A DNA stretch of 64,000 nucleotides from Pseudonocardia sp. ICBG1293 (GTDB taxonomy: Bacteria; Actinomycetota; Actinomycetes; Mycobacteriales; Pseudonocardiaceae), in contig NZ_JAHLEL010000014.1 in NCBI RefSeq assembly GCF_020131355.1, positions 398,379-462,378 of the forward strand, written 5' to 3'. The position numbers and the translations under genes were made by a program. Below are positions 1-8,694 of this stretch, in pieces. The notes under the pieces are model-generated. The model was given only the letters and a program-made list of their open reading frames with translations. It did no database searches and was not told where the DNA came from. Numbering within the stretch: position 1 is the first letter of the stretch; each line of letters starts with the position of its first letter.

Positions 1-216
1 CTCGAGGCGCGAGTCGTCGATGTCCATGCCCTCGTGGCTGAGGAAGGTCTCGGCGTCGGTGATCGCGGCACGGACGTCGTCGAAGCGGGTCAGGGCGTAC
101 CAGCCGTAGCGCTCACTGTGGTGGACCGGCTCCGCGTCCCGCATCCGCCGGTAGGTCCCGAACGGGTCGTCGGTGTAGAAGCTCGGGTCGAACGGGTCGT
201 ACACGACCGCCGTCAT
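1..216 (-). CDS. Cytochrome P450, N-terminal part (runs off the window)
   Basis: The first 72 codons of a protein read leftward from the ATG at 216. The N-terminus (MTAVVYDPFDPSFYTDDPF, then YRRMRDAEPVHHSE, then ALTRFDDVRAAITDAETFLS) is the usual opening of soluble actinobacterial cytochrome P450s, before helix B. The heme-binding cysteine and the I-helix lie outside the window, so substrate and catalytic competence cannot be judged. It lies downstream of and co-directional with a LacI-family gene, and two LacI-type operators fill the 104-bp gap just before its start, so it is probably the regulator's target. A ferredoxin or reductase partner is not visible here. Confidence 0.8.
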   Translation of the reverse strand, partial: MTAVVYDPFDPSFYTDDPFGTYRRMRDAEPVHHSERYGWYALTRFDDVRAAITDAETFLSHEGMDIDDSRLE

Positions 217-241
217 GGGGGCCTCCTCGCCGCCGGGTGGG

Positions 242-278
242 TTGAAGCGCTCTAACGACAAAGATTAGAGCGCTCTAA
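242..278. promoter_or_regulatory. Tandem LacI-type operators before the P450 gene
   Basis: TTAGAGCGCTCTAA at 265-278 is a perfect palindrome with the CG centre typical of LacI-family sites. TTGAAGCGCTCTAA at 242-255 is the same site with two changes. The centres are 23 bp apart, about two helical turns. A related palindrome precedes the lacI-type gene at 1389-1400, which supports control by that regulator. Confidence 0.65.
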
Positions 279-320
279 CACGCACGCGTCAAGACACCGG
301 TCGACCGGGACGGTGCCGGG

Positions 321-1349
321 TCAGGCCGCGGGCGGGGGCGCCGTCGACCCGCGCACCACCAGCTCGGGGTCCAGGACGATCTCACGTGGTTGCGGCTCCT
401 CGCCGCGCAGCCGGGCCACGCTGCGCCCGACCGCGAGCCGGGCCAGTTCCACCGGGTCCTGGCGCAGTGTGGTCAGCCCCTGCTCGGGCAGCCGGGCCAG
501 GGAGCTGTCGTCCCAACCGGTGACCGACACGTCGCCGGGGACCCGGATCCCGTGCGCACCGAGCGCCTCGGCGAGCCCGGCGGCGACGTCGTCGTTGAAC
601 CCGACCACCGCGGTCGGGAGCGTCGGCAGGCGCAGCAGCTCGCGGGCGGCGCGCACCCCGGCCTCCAGGCTGTCCCCGCCCGGTACGACGATCCCTCCGG
701 CGGCCAGGCCCCGCCGGCGCAGCGCGGCGCGGAACGCCGTCCGGCGGGCCGTGCCGATCGGACCGGGACCACCGTCCACGTGCGCCACGCGGCGGTGGCC
801 CAGCCCGCCCAGGTGCTCGACGAGCAGCCGCAACCCGGCCGTGTCGGAGGTCCGGACCACGTCGACACCCGGGTCGGGCACCCGCCACCCGACGACGGTG
901 ACCGGCAGCCGCCCGGCCGGCACCGGGACCCCGCCGAGCCCGGAGCCGAGCAGGATGACGGCCTCGCAGCGCAGGTCGAGCAGCGTCTCGACGGCGGCAC
1001 GCTCGTCACGGCGCGGGGTCAGCGCGGACAGGAACAGCTCGTAGCCGTACGCCGCGGCGGCGTCATAGAGGCCGTCGAGGAGCTCGGTGTGGAAGCGGCC
1101 CGACATCCCCAGCACCACCCCGAGCTGGCGCGAGCTCCCGCTGGCCAGCAGCCGGGCCCGGGTGTCGGGCCGGTAGCCGACCCGCTCGGCCGCGGCGAGC
1201 ACGCGCTCGCGGGTCTCCGGGCGCGACCCCGGCGCCCCGCGCAGCACGATCGACACCATCGCCCGTGACACCCCGGCCGCGGCCGCGACGTCGTCGAGGG
1301 TGGGACGACGACCGGCCCGTCGCGCCGGGCGGCCTGCGGCGTCGGCCAC
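321..1349 (-). CDS. LacI-family transcriptional regulator
   Basis: 342 residues, the normal LacI length. The N-terminal helix-turn-helix (PTLDDVAAAAGVSRAMVSIV, about residues 16-36) is followed by a hinge (RPDTRARLLASGSSRQLGVV) and a periplasmic-binding-protein-like sensor domain (VILLGSGLGG, VVGFNDDVAAG, VSVTGWDDSSLARL). The start is GTG at 1349, preceded by AGGAG at six-base spacing. A palindrome TGGAGCGCTCCA lies 40 bp upstream, and tandem relatives lie between this gene and the P450 gene, so autoregulation plus control of the P450 is likely. The effector is unknown; the family usually binds sugars, but a P450 target makes another ligand possible. Confidence 0.9.
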   Translation of the reverse strand: MADAAGRPARRAGRRPTLDDVAAAAGVSRAMVSIVLRGAPGSRPETRERVLAAAERVGYRPDTRARLLASGSSRQLGVVLGMSGRFHTELLDGLYDAAAAYGYELFLSALTPRRDERAAVETLLDLRCEAVILLGSGLGGVPVPAGRLPVTVVGWRVPDPGVDVVRTSDTAGLRLLVEHLGGLGHRRVAHVDGGPGPIGTARRTAFRAALRRRGLAAGGIVVPGGDSLEAGVRAARELLRLPTLPTAVVGFNDDVAAGLAEALGAHGIRVPGDVSVTGWDDSSLARLPEQGLTTLRQDPVELARLAVGRSVARLRGEEPQPREIVLDPELVVRGSTAPPPAA

Positions 1350-1388
1350 GGTGCGCTCCTGTCCTCCCGGGGGCGGTCACCGTAGCAG

Positions 1389-1400
1389 TGGAGCGCTCCA
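1389..1400. promoter_or_regulatory. LacI-type operator upstream of the regulator gene
   Basis: TGGAGCGCTCCA is a perfect 12-bp palindrome, 40 bp upstream of the GTG start at 1349. It shares the GAGCGCTC core with the two sites at 242-278. It is probably an autoregulatory operator. Confidence 0.55.
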
Positions 1401-1471
1401 ACCCGTGCCGTCCGGAGACGGTCCCGGTGGCCCGGACGTGTGAGGACGGCCACCGGAGGTACCCCTCCCCC

Positions 1472-1741
1472 ATGACCTCCTTCCTGGGACGACTGCTGGA
1501 CCGGCTGCGCGGACGCGGCCCGGCCGAGGACGTCGAGCCCGACCCGCACCTGGCCAACTCCCGCGAGACCGGTGGCCTGCCCCGGCAGGACGGCGACTCG
1601 GCGTCCACCACCGGGACCGGCGAGTCGGGCGGGTTCGTGGGCCGGGTCGCCGGCCGCGACGAGGGCTACGCGGGGCGGACCGGGGCCGAGGCGCGTGCGG
1701 AGGCGCTCGCCGAGGAACGCGGCGAGGACGACACCCGCTGA
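1472..1741 (+). CDS. Small acidic hypothetical protein
   Basis: 89 residues from ATG 1472, preceded by GGAGGT. The N-terminus is amphipathic and basic (MTSFLGRLLDRLRGRG). The rest is hydrophilic and probably disordered, rich in Gly, Asp, Glu and Thr, with RETGGLPRQDGDSAS and a C-terminal helical stretch (GAEARAEALAEERGED). No signal peptide, transmembrane helix or recognised domain is visible. It ends 7 bp before the stop of the convergent alcohol dehydrogenase gene. Codon use is typical of the genome, so it is probably real. Function is not known. Confidence 0.6.
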   Translation: MTSFLGRLLDRLRGRGPAEDVEPDPHLANSRETGGLPRQDGDSASTTGTGESGGFVGRVAGRDEGYAGRTGAEARAEALAEERGEDDTR

Positions 1742-1748
1742 GAGGGCG

Positions 1749-2933
1749 TCAGGGGGTGAACAGCACCTTCACCGCGCCGTCGCTCTTGTCCTGGAACATC
1801 GAGTACGCCTGCGCGGCCTCCTCCAGCGGTACCCGGTGGGTGGCGAAGTGGTCGACGCCGAGCGGGTCGTCGTCGCCGAGCAGGGGCAGCAGGTCCGGGA
1901 CCCAGCGCCACACGTTGGCCTGGCCCATCCGCATCTGGACCTGCTTGTCGAACAGGGTGAGCAGCGGCAGCGGGGTGGCGCTGCCGCCGTAGACCCCCGA
2001 CAGCGAGATCGTGCCGCCCCGGCGCACCGCGCCGATCGCGAGCTCCAGGGCCGCGGTGCGGTCGGTGCCCGCCGTCTCCATGACCTTGCGGCCCAGCCCG
2101 GACGGCATCGCGGCCACGAGCTTCTGGGCGGCGGCCGCGATCGGGGACCCGTGGGCCTCCATGCCGACCGCGTCGATCACGGCGTCGGCGCCACGGCCCC
2201 CGGTCATGGACCGGATCGCGCCGAGCACCTCATCGTCGCCGTGGCCCAGGTCCAGCGTGGTCACCCCGCGCGCCCCGACCCGGGCCAGACGCTCGGGCAC
2301 GACGTCCACGCCGACCACCTGCCGGACCCCCAGGTGCGCGGCGATCCGGGTGCACATGTCGCCGATCGGCCCGAGCCCGAGCACGACCAGCGTCCCGTCG
2401 GCGGGCGTCGCGGCGTAGCGGACCGCCTGGTAGGCGGTCGGCAGCACGTCGGACAGGAACAGGAACCGGTCGTCCGGCGGGCCCTCGGGGACCCGGATCG
2501 GCAGCGAGTTGCCGAACGGCACCCGCAGGTACTCGGCCTGCCCGCCGGGCACCTGGCCGTAGAGCCGGGTGTAGCCGAACAGGGACGCGCCGGTCCCCTG
2601 GTCGCGGTTCTGGGTCGTCTCGCACTGGGACTGCAGGCCGCGCTCGCACATCCAGCAGTGCCCGCAGCTGACGTTGAACGGGATCACGACGCGGTCACCC
2701 ACCGAGAGCTCGGTCACGGCGGACCCGACCTCGGCCACGACACCCATCGGCTCGTGGCCGAGGACGTCGCCGGGCGTCAGGAACGGGGTGAGCACCTCGT
2801 AGAGGTGCAGGTCGGAGCCGCACAGCCCGGAACTGGTGATCTGCACGACCACGTCGTCGGGCTGCTCGAGGACCGGGTCGGGAACGGTGTCCACCCGGAC
2901 GTCGCGGCGGCCGTGCCAGGTCAGGGCACGCAT
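1749..2933 (-). CDS. Zinc-dependent alcohol dehydrogenase (formaldehyde dehydrogenase-like)
   Basis: 394 residues, the length of the glutathione-independent formaldehyde dehydrogenase-like branch of the MDR family. Catalytic-zinc residues are visible in SGLCGSDLHLYE and the GHE motif (VLGHEPMGVV). The four-Cys structural zinc loop is CGHCWMCERGLQSQC near residue 95. The nucleotide-binding motif is VVLGLGPIGDMCTRIAAHLG near residue 185, followed by VVGVD. It oxidises an alcohol or aldehyde adduct with NAD(P)+, but the substrate cannot be read from sequence. It starts at ATG 2933 after GAGGAGGA and is convergent with the small gene at 1472. Confidence 0.88.
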   Translation of the reverse strand: MRALTWHGRRDVRVDTVPDPVLEQPDDVVVQITSSGLCGSDLHLYEVLTPFLTPGDVLGHEPMGVVAEVGSAVTELSVGDRVVIPFNVSCGHCWMCERGLQSQCETTQNRDQGTGASLFGYTRLYGQVPGGQAEYLRVPFGNSLPIRVPEGPPDDRFLFLSDVLPTAYQAVRYAATPADGTLVVLGLGPIGDMCTRIAAHLGVRQVVGVDVVPERLARVGARGVTTLDLGHGDDEVLGAIRSMTGGRGADAVIDAVGMEAHGSPIAAAAQKLVAAMPSGLGRKVMETAGTDRTAALELAIGAVRRGGTISLSGVYGGSATPLPLLTLFDKQVQMRMGQANVWRWVPDLLPLLGDDDPLGVDHFATHRVPLEEAAQAYSMFQDKSDGAVKVLFTP

Positions 2934-3045
2934 GGGGTCCTCCTCGGTGTCGCCGGTGGTGTGGGCGCCCGGCTACCCGGTCGCATCCCGGCGAAACCGG
3001 CACGGGCGCCGGGGAGGCGGCCGCGGCACCGGCCCGCCGTCCCGC

Positions 3046-3636
3046 TCACCGCGCCCCGCGGGCGGCGTCGGGCCCGCCGGGCCGGGTGCCGTCCCCGGCC
3101 GGCTCGTCGGGGTCCGGGACCCCGGTGCCCGCGTGCGCACTGCGGTCGCTCAGGCCCGTCATCCGCCGGCCCGCCGCCTCCACCCCGCGCTGGAGCCCCG
3201 CGTACGGGGCGTCGCTGAACGCGCGACCGAACACCGCGACCGCGCCCAGCACGAGCAGCAGGACCCCCATCAGCACCGAGCCGGTGTTGGTCACGAACGG
3301 TCCGGCCGGAACCAGGCGGAGCACGCCGGTCAGGAGCCCGAGCAGGACCTCGGCGACCCCCAGGACCATGAGCACCACCCCGAATCCCCGTGACCAGGGC
3401 AGCCGGGTGGCGCACGGCAGCCCGACGACGCCCAGGACGACGTGCACCAGGTCGCGCAGCGGGTCCACCCCGATGCCCAGCAGCTCCCCGCTGGCCGCGG
3501 GCAGCCCGGGCAGGCCGCTGTAGCGGAACCCGAGCAGCCCGTAGAGCAGCAGCAGGAACGCGGAGACGACCACCAGCAGCTGGGGCCAGGGGAACACCGC
3601 GTGGCCGTGGGAGTGGTGCTGGGACTGGGTCGGCAT
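3046..3636 (-). CDS. DUF4383 family membrane protein
   Basis: 196 residues starting at ATG 3636, chosen because CCGGAGGACGAGT precedes it; longer upstream starts lack such a site. A His-rich cytosolic leader (QSQHHSHGHA) is followed by four hydrophobic segments (LLVVVSAFLLLLYGLLGF; DLVHVVLGVVGL; GVVLMVLGVAEVLLGLLTGV; TGSVLMGVLLLVLGAVAVFG). This is the layout of DUF4383 proteins, common in actinobacteria and of unknown function. The last 50 residues are polar and probably cytosolic. Confidence 0.75.
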   Translation of the reverse strand: MPTQSQHHSHGHAVFPWPQLLVVVSAFLLLLYGLLGFRYSGLPGLPAASGELLGIGVDPLRDLVHVVLGVVGLPCATRLPWSRGFGVVLMVLGVAEVLLGLLTGVLRLVPAGPFVTNTGSVLMGVLLLVLGAVAVFGRAFSDAPYAGLQRGVEAAGRRMTGLSDRSAHAGTGVPDPDEPAGDGTRPGGPDAARGAR

Positions 3637-3797
3637 ACTCGTCCTCCGGATCGGGCGCACCGGTCGGTCCGGCGTACCGGCGCGGCTACCCGCGCACCGG
3701 CGGGGGATGCCGATCGTGACGGGCATGACGTCCGTGGCCCGGGGTACCGCTGTGCAGGGGCAGGCCCGCGCGGGCCCCGGCACGGGAGGGGGACCGG

Positions 3798-5447
3798 GTG
3801 GCGGAACGGGTCGACGCCGTCGTCGTCGGGGCCGGGCACAACGGGCTGGTCGCGGCGAACCTGCTGGCCGACGCGGGCTGGGAGGTCCTGGTCTGCGAGG
3901 CCGCCCCGGCCCCGGGCGGCGCGGTGCGCTCGGCCGAGATCACCGCGCCCGGCTTCGTGAGCGACCTGGCCAGCGCGTTCCACCCGCTGGGAGCCGCGTC
4001 ACCGGTGCTGCGCGAGCTCGACCTCGGTGCACACGGGCTGGTGTGGCGGCACGCCCCCGCCGTGCTCGCCCATCCCACACCCGACGGCCGGTGCGCGGTC
4101 CTGCACCGCCGCCTCGACGACACCGCCGACGCGCTCGACGAGGACCACCCCGGCGACGGCGCCGCCTGGCGCGCGCTCGTCGCGCAGTGGGACCGGATCG
4201 GCGACGACGTCCTCGCGGCCGCGCTGCGCCCGTTCCCGCCGGTCCGGCCGGCGTCCCGGCTGCTGCGCACCCTGGGCCCCGGCGACGCGCTGCGGCTGGC
4301 CCGGATGCTGCTGGCGCCGGTCACGCGGATGGCCCAGGAGCACTTCGGGGGCCGGGCCGCCCCCCTGCTGCTGGCGGGCAACGCGCTGCACACCGACCTC
4401 GGGCCGGACTCCGCCGCGGGTGCCGCCTACGGCTGGCTGCTGGCGATGCTCGGGCAGCGTGTCGGGTTCCCGGTCCCGCAGGGCGGGGCGGGGGCGCTGA
4501 CCGGTGCGCTCGTCGCCCGGCTCGCGGCGCGGGGCGGGCGGCTCGAGTGCGGACGCCCGGTCCGGACCGTCCTGGTCGGACCGTCCGGCCGGGCCTGCGG
4601 CGTCGTCGACGCGGCCGGGCAGCGCGTCCTCGCCCGCCGGGCGGTGCTCGCCGACGTCGACGCGCCCCGGCTGTACCGCGAGCTCGTCGGGGAGGAGCAC
4701 CTGCCGGCCCGCTTCGTCGCCGACCTCGACCGGTTCGAGTGGGACCACTCCACGGTGAAGCTGGACTGGGCGCTCGACGGACCGGTGCCGTGGACCGCAC
4801 CGGGCGCCCGGTCGGCGGGGACGGTGCACCTCGGCGCCGACGTCGACGGTCTGCGCCGCTACGCCGCCGACCTCACCGCGGGCCGGCTGCCCGGCGAGCC
4901 CTTCCTGCTGTTCGGACAGATGACCACGGCCGACCCCACCCGTTCCCCGCCCGGTACCGAGTCGGCGTGGGCCTACACCCACGTGCCCCGCGGGCTCGGC
5001 TGGGGCCGCGACGAGGTCCTGCGCTGGGCCGACCGGATGCAGCAGGTCGTCGAGGACCACGCGCCGGGGTTCGGCTCGCTCGTCCGCGCCCGCGCCGTCG
5101 CCGGACCGGCGGACCTGCAGGCCCGCGACGGCAACCTCGTCGACGGGGCCATCACCGCGGGTACCTCCGCGGTGCACCAGCAGCTGGTGTTCCGGCCGGT
5201 CCCGGGCCTGGGTCGCGCCGACACCCCGGTACCGGGCCTGTTCCTGGCCGGGGCCTCGGCGCACCCCGGCGGGGCGGTGCACGGCGGGCCCGGCGCCAAC
5301 GCGGCGCGGGCCGCGCTGGCCGCGGCCGGGGCGACCGGCGCGCTGTACCGCGGCGCGGTCCGGTCGGCCCACCGGCGGCTGTACGGCCCGGCGCCGCGCC
5401 CCGGTCGGGTTTGGACCCGCCGGGACCGGAGATACGGAGGTCCGTGA
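3798..5447 (+). CDS. Phytoene-dehydrogenase-like FAD-dependent oxidoreductase
   Basis: 549 residues from GTG 3798. An N-terminal FAD-binding dinucleotide fold (VDAVVVGAGHNGLVAANLLADAG, then CEAAPAPGGAVRSAE) is typical of phytoene desaturase/PYROXD2-like enzymes. The C-terminal FAD contact is GLFLAGASAHPGGAVHGGPG near residue 490. No signal peptide is visible. It probably oxidises or desaturates a hydrophobic substrate, but the substrate is unknown. It is the first gene of a coupled cassette: its TGA overlaps the GTG of the next gene (GTGA at 5444-5447). Alternatively it may be an unrelated first gene that merely shares the transcript. Confidence 0.82.
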   Translation: MAERVDAVVVGAGHNGLVAANLLADAGWEVLVCEAAPAPGGAVRSAEITAPGFVSDLASAFHPLGAASPVLRELDLGAHGLVWRHAPAVLAHPTPDGRCAVLHRRLDDTADALDEDHPGDGAAWRALVAQWDRIGDDVLAAALRPFPPVRPASRLLRTLGPGDALRLARMLLAPVTRMAQEHFGGRAAPLLLAGNALHTDLGPDSAAGAAYGWLLAMLGQRVGFPVPQGGAGALTGALVARLAARGGRLECGRPVRTVLVGPSGRACGVVDAAGQRVLARRAVLADVDAPRLYRELVGEEHLPARFVADLDRFEWDHSTVKLDWALDGPVPWTAPGARSAGTVHLGADVDGLRRYAADLTAGRLPGEPFLLFGQMTTADPTRSPPGTESAWAYTHVPRGLGWGRDEVLRWADRMQQVVEDHAPGFGSLVRARAVAGPADLQARDGNLVDGAITAGTSAVHQQLVFRPVPGLGRADTPVPGLFLAGASAHPGGAVHGGPGANAARAALAAAGATGALYRGAVRSAHRRLYGPAPRPGRVWTRRDRRYGGP

Positions 5448-6493
5448 CCCTCGACCACCGATCCGGTGTCCCCGCCACCGACCGCCGGGACGGGCTCCCC
5501 GGGACCGCCGTCCTGGACCCGGTGCCCGCGCCCGCGGGCCCCGCCGAGCCGTTCCCGGCCGCGCCCGGGGCGACGGTCGCCGCCGCCGTCGCCGCCGGTG
5601 AGCTGGACCTGCCGCTGCCCGGTTCCGGGGCGACCGCGACGCGGTGGGCGCGGCTGGCCCGCATCGCCCGGCGCGACCTGCCGGTCGCCCGGCTCGCCGA
5701 GGGACACGCCGACGCCGTGGCGATCCTCGCCGACCACCACCGCGCCCCCGTCGAGGGCGCCACCTACGGGGTGTGGGCGTCGCGGTCCGGCGGCGGCGCA
5801 CGCTACGACACCGGCCCCGACGGGCCACGCCTGACCGGCACCGTGCGGTTCTGCTCGGGCACCCACCTGCTGGACCGGGCACTCGTCGTCGCCGGGGCGC
5901 GGGACGGCACCCGGCTCGTGGACCTGGACCTGGCCGCGCCGCAGGTGGAGCGGGTGACCGCCTGGCACGCGGCCGGGATGGCCGCGAGCGACACCCACGA
6001 CGTCGTCCTGCACGACGTGCCGGTGCCTGCCGGGACCGTCGTCGGTGGCCCGGACGCCTACACCGCACGCCCCGGGTTCGCCCACGGCGGCGCCGGGGTG
6101 GCCGCGGTGTGGCTGGGTGCCGCCGCCGCGATCGTCGACCACGTGGCGGTGCCCCTGCGCACGACCGGACCCGACCCGCACCGGCTCGCCGCGCTGGGGG
6201 CGGTGCACACGGCCGTCGCCGCCGCCGACGCCCTGCTCGTCGTCACCGCCGCCCGGATCGACGCCGATCCCACGAACGCCCACCACGACGCGGTGGCCAC
6301 CGTGCGGGCCGCGGTGGAGCGGGCGTGCCGCACCGTCCTCGACGCCGCCCCGGAGATCGCCGGGGTGGCCGTGCTGGCCGGCTCGGCGCTGCTCAGCGCG
6401 CGCCTCGCGGACCTGCAGATCTACCTGCGCCAGCACCACGGCGGCCGCGACCTCGCCGACCTCGGGCGCGCCGTGCTCGCCGCGGGGACCTGA
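5444..6493 (+). CDS. Acyl-CoA dehydrogenase-like protein
   Basis: 349 residues from a GTG that overlaps the preceding stop. The C-terminal part is acyl-CoA dehydrogenase-like: the mid-domain beta-strand region (RLTGTVRFCSGTHLLDRALV), a helical C-domain, and the terminal LADLQIYLRQHHGGRDLADLG stretch. It is shorter than classical enzymes (about 380), with a loosely conserved N-terminal domain, so it may be a reduced or divergent member; I cannot point to the catalytic glutamate with confidence. It ends in TGATG with the next start, so translation is coupled to the PIG-L/methyltransferase gene. Confidence 0.72.
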   Translation: MTLDHRSGVPATDRRDGLPGTAVLDPVPAPAGPAEPFPAAPGATVAAAVAAGELDLPLPGSGATATRWARLARIARRDLPVARLAEGHADAVAILADHHRAPVEGATYGVWASRSGGGARYDTGPDGPRLTGTVRFCSGTHLLDRALVVAGARDGTRLVDLDLAAPQVERVTAWHAAGMAASDTHDVVLHDVPVPAGTVVGGPDAYTARPGFAHGGAGVAAVWLGAAAAIVDHVAVPLRTTGPDPHRLAALGAVHTAVAAADALLVVTAARIDADPTNAHHDAVATVRAAVERACRTVLDAAPEIAGVAVLAGSALLSARLADLQIYLRQHHGGRDLADLGRAVLAAGT

Positions 6494-7779
6494 TGGAGCC
6501 GGTGCAGACCGCGGACGTCTGGGAGGACGCGACCGCGGCGCTCTCCCCGCGCGAGCTCGACCCGGCGGCGTTCGGCCGCCTGGTCGTGGTGTGCGCCCAC
6601 CCCGACGACGAGACGCTCGGCGCGGCCGGGCTCCTGCGCGGTGTCGTCGCCGCGGGCGGCACCGTCGAGATCGTCCTGGCCAGCGACGGGGAGGCCGCCC
6701 TGCCCGAGGTCGGCTCGATCGACCGCCGCGAGCTGGCCCGCACCCGCCGCGCCGAGCTCGACGCGGCGCTGGCCGAGCTGGGCGTGCCCGCGACGGTGCA
6801 CCGGCTCGGGCTGCCCGACTCGGGGTTGACCGAGGACCGGCTCGTCGATCCGCTGACCGAGCTGCTCGCCGGAGCCGACGCCTGGGCGAGCCCGTGGCGC
6901 GGCGATCCGCACCCCGACCACGCCGCGGTGGGCCGGGCCTGCCCGGAGGCCGCGCCGGTGACCGCCCACGGCTTCGGGTTCCCCATCTGGGCACGCACCC
7001 GGATCGCGCCGACCGACCCCGGCGTGCCGTGGGACCGCGCCCACCGGCTGGCGCTGTCGCCGGGCGACCGCGAGGCCAAGCGCCGCGCGATCGCCGCGCA
7101 CGCGTCCCAGTCCGCGGTCCCGCCCGGGGGGACCCGGGCGGTGCTCTCGGAGGCGACGCTCGCGCACTTCCACGGCCGCCAGGAGGTGTACTTCCGGGAG
7201 CCGCCGCCGGCGGGGGCGCCACCGGAGCTGTTCGCCGCCCTCTACCGCGACGGCGCCGACCCGTGGGACGTGCGCACCTCGTTCTACGAACGGCGCAAGC
7301 GCGACGTGCTGCTGGCCTGCCTGCCCCGGGAGCGCTACGTGCTGGCCGCCGAGCCTGCCTGCGGGCTCGGCGAGCTGACCCGCGGGCTGGCGTCCCGCTG
7401 CGACCGGGTGGTGGCCTCCGACGTCGTCGCCGAGGCCGTCGCCGCCACCGTCGACGCCCTGGCCGGGACGCCGGGGGTCGAGGTCGTGGCGGCCGACGTC
7501 GACGACTCCCGGGCGGTGCCCGCCGGCGCCGACCTGGTGGTGCTCGCCGAGTTCCTCTACTACCTGCCCGCCGACCGGGTGGGCGCCGTGCTCGACCGCA
7601 TCGCGGACGCGCTGGTGCCGGGCGGTGACCTGGTGCTGGTGCACTGGCGGCAGTGGCCCGCCGAGGCACCCGCCGACGCCGCGGCCGTGCACGCGCGGGT
7701 GCTGGCCGACGACCGCTTCGGCACCCTCGTCGAGCACACCGACGAGCAGTTCCTCCTGCACGTGGTCCGGCGCCGGTGA
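6493..7779 (+). CDS. Fused PIG-L family deacetylase / SAM-dependent methyltransferase
   Basis: 428 residues. Residues 1 to about 235 are a PIG-L (LmbE-like) zinc deacetylase, with the AHPDDE motif in VVVCAHPDDETLGAAG near residue 37 and the second zinc ligand in RGDPHPDHAAVG near 140. Residues 250 to 428 are a NodS-like class I methyltransferase: DPWDVRTSFYERRKRDVLL, then a glycine-rich SAM site (EPACGLGELTRGLA) and VVASDVV. The fusion implies N-deacetylation and methylation of one amino-sugar or glycoconjugate. The ATG at 6493 shares a base with the preceding TGA, and its own stop overlaps the glycosyltransferase GTG. Confidence 0.88.
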   Translation: MEPVQTADVWEDATAALSPRELDPAAFGRLVVVCAHPDDETLGAAGLLRGVVAAGGTVEIVLASDGEAALPEVGSIDRRELARTRRAELDAALAELGVPATVHRLGLPDSGLTEDRLVDPLTELLAGADAWASPWRGDPHPDHAAVGRACPEAAPVTAHGFGFPIWARTRIAPTDPGVPWDRAHRLALSPGDREAKRRAIAAHASQSAVPPGGTRAVLSEATLAHFHGRQEVYFREPPPAGAPPELFAALYRDGADPWDVRTSFYERRKRDVLLACLPRERYVLAAEPACGLGELTRGLASRCDRVVASDVVAEAVAATVDALAGTPGVEVVAADVDDSRAVPAGADLVVLAEFLYYLPADRVGAVLDRIADALVPGGDLVLVHWRQWPAEAPADAAAVHARVLADDRFGTLVEHTDEQFLLHVVRRR

Positions 7780-8618
7780 TCCGGCCCCCGGCCCCGGGAG
7801 CCCCGGTGTCCGCCGCCGGCGTGCTCGTGCCCGCCCACGACGAGGCGGGCACCGTCGCCGCGTGCGTCCGCTCGGTGCTCACCGCCCTGGACCAGGCGTC
7901 CGGTCTCACCGCGCGGGCGCTGTGCGTGGTCGCCGACCGCTGCTCCGACGGCACCGCCGCACTCGCCAGGGCCGCCGCTGCGGCCCACCCGGCGGCGGAC
8001 CGGGTCCGGGTGACGGTGCTGGAGCCCACCGCAGGGGTGGCGCCGCTGCCCGGCTGCCGCCGGGCGTCCCGGCGCGACGGGGTCGCCGGGCCGGTCACGA
8101 TCGGTGCGGTCCGCGAGCTCGCCGCCCGTACCCTGTCCGCGGTGCTGGCCGCCGAGGGCGCCGACCCGGCCACGACCTGGCTGCTCGGGACCGACGCGGA
8201 CGGCACCGTCGTGCCCGGCTGGGTCGCCGCGCACCTGGCCCTCGCCGCGGACGGCGCCGACGCCGTCGCCGGCGGGGTGGTGCTCGACGTACCCGGGCTG
8301 CCACGCCCGCCCGGCGAGCCGGTGCCGCCCGAGCACCCGGTGTACGGGGCCAACCTGGGCGTGCGGGCCGACGCGTGGGCCGCGGTCGGCGGGTTCCCCC
8401 CGCTGGCCTGCGGGGAGGACCACGGCCTCGTCGCCCGGCTCCGGGCCGCCGGCTACCGGGTCGTCGCCGGCGCGCCCGGTACGGTCCGCACCAGCGCCCG
8501 CACCCACGGCCGGGCCCGGGGAGGGCTGGCCGACCTGCTGCGCGACGCCCGGCCGGCGGGCCCGCCGCGGGCCGGGCAGGGCGTCGGGACCGGCGGGGCG
8601 GGCATGCCGGTCGCGTGA
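7776..8618 (+). CDS. Family 2 glycosyltransferase
   Basis: 280 residues from the overlapping GTG (GTGA at 7776-7779). The GT-A nucleotide-binding opening is AAGVLVPAHDEAGTVAACVRS, and the DxD-like metal site is LLGTDADGTVVPGW near residue 140. An acceptor/catalytic segment (YGANLGVRADAWAAVGGF, then CGEDHGLVARLRAAGY) matches GT2 enzymes. There is no membrane segment, so it is probably cytosolic. Being coupled to a deacetylase-methyltransferase and an acyl-CoA dehydrogenase-like gene, it probably builds or decorates a small glycosylated molecule. Donor and acceptor are unknown. Confidence 0.85.
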   Translation: MIRPPAPGAPVSAAGVLVPAHDEAGTVAACVRSVLTALDQASGLTARALCVVADRCSDGTAALARAAAAAHPAADRVRVTVLEPTAGVAPLPGCRRASRRDGVAGPVTIGAVRELAARTLSAVLAAEGADPATTWLLGTDADGTVVPGWVAAHLALAADGADAVAGGVVLDVPGLPRPPGEPVPPEHPVYGANLGVRADAWAAVGGFPPLACGEDHGLVARLRAAGYRVVAGAPGTVRTSARTHGRARGGLADLLRDARPAGPPRAGQGVGTGGAGMPVA

Positions 8619-8694
8619 GCACCGCGCACGTCGGTGGCCGTGTCCTCGGCGTGGTGCACGACGGCGGGGCCGGAGGCACGACGGCAGGGTCGGG

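Noticed and set aside
4973..8353. A very long leftward open frame of over 1100 codons
   Set aside because: It is antisense to the coupled FAD oxidoreductase-to-glycosyltransferase genes and has the Arg/Pro/Ala/Gly-rich composition of a high-GC shadow frame. No domain is visible.
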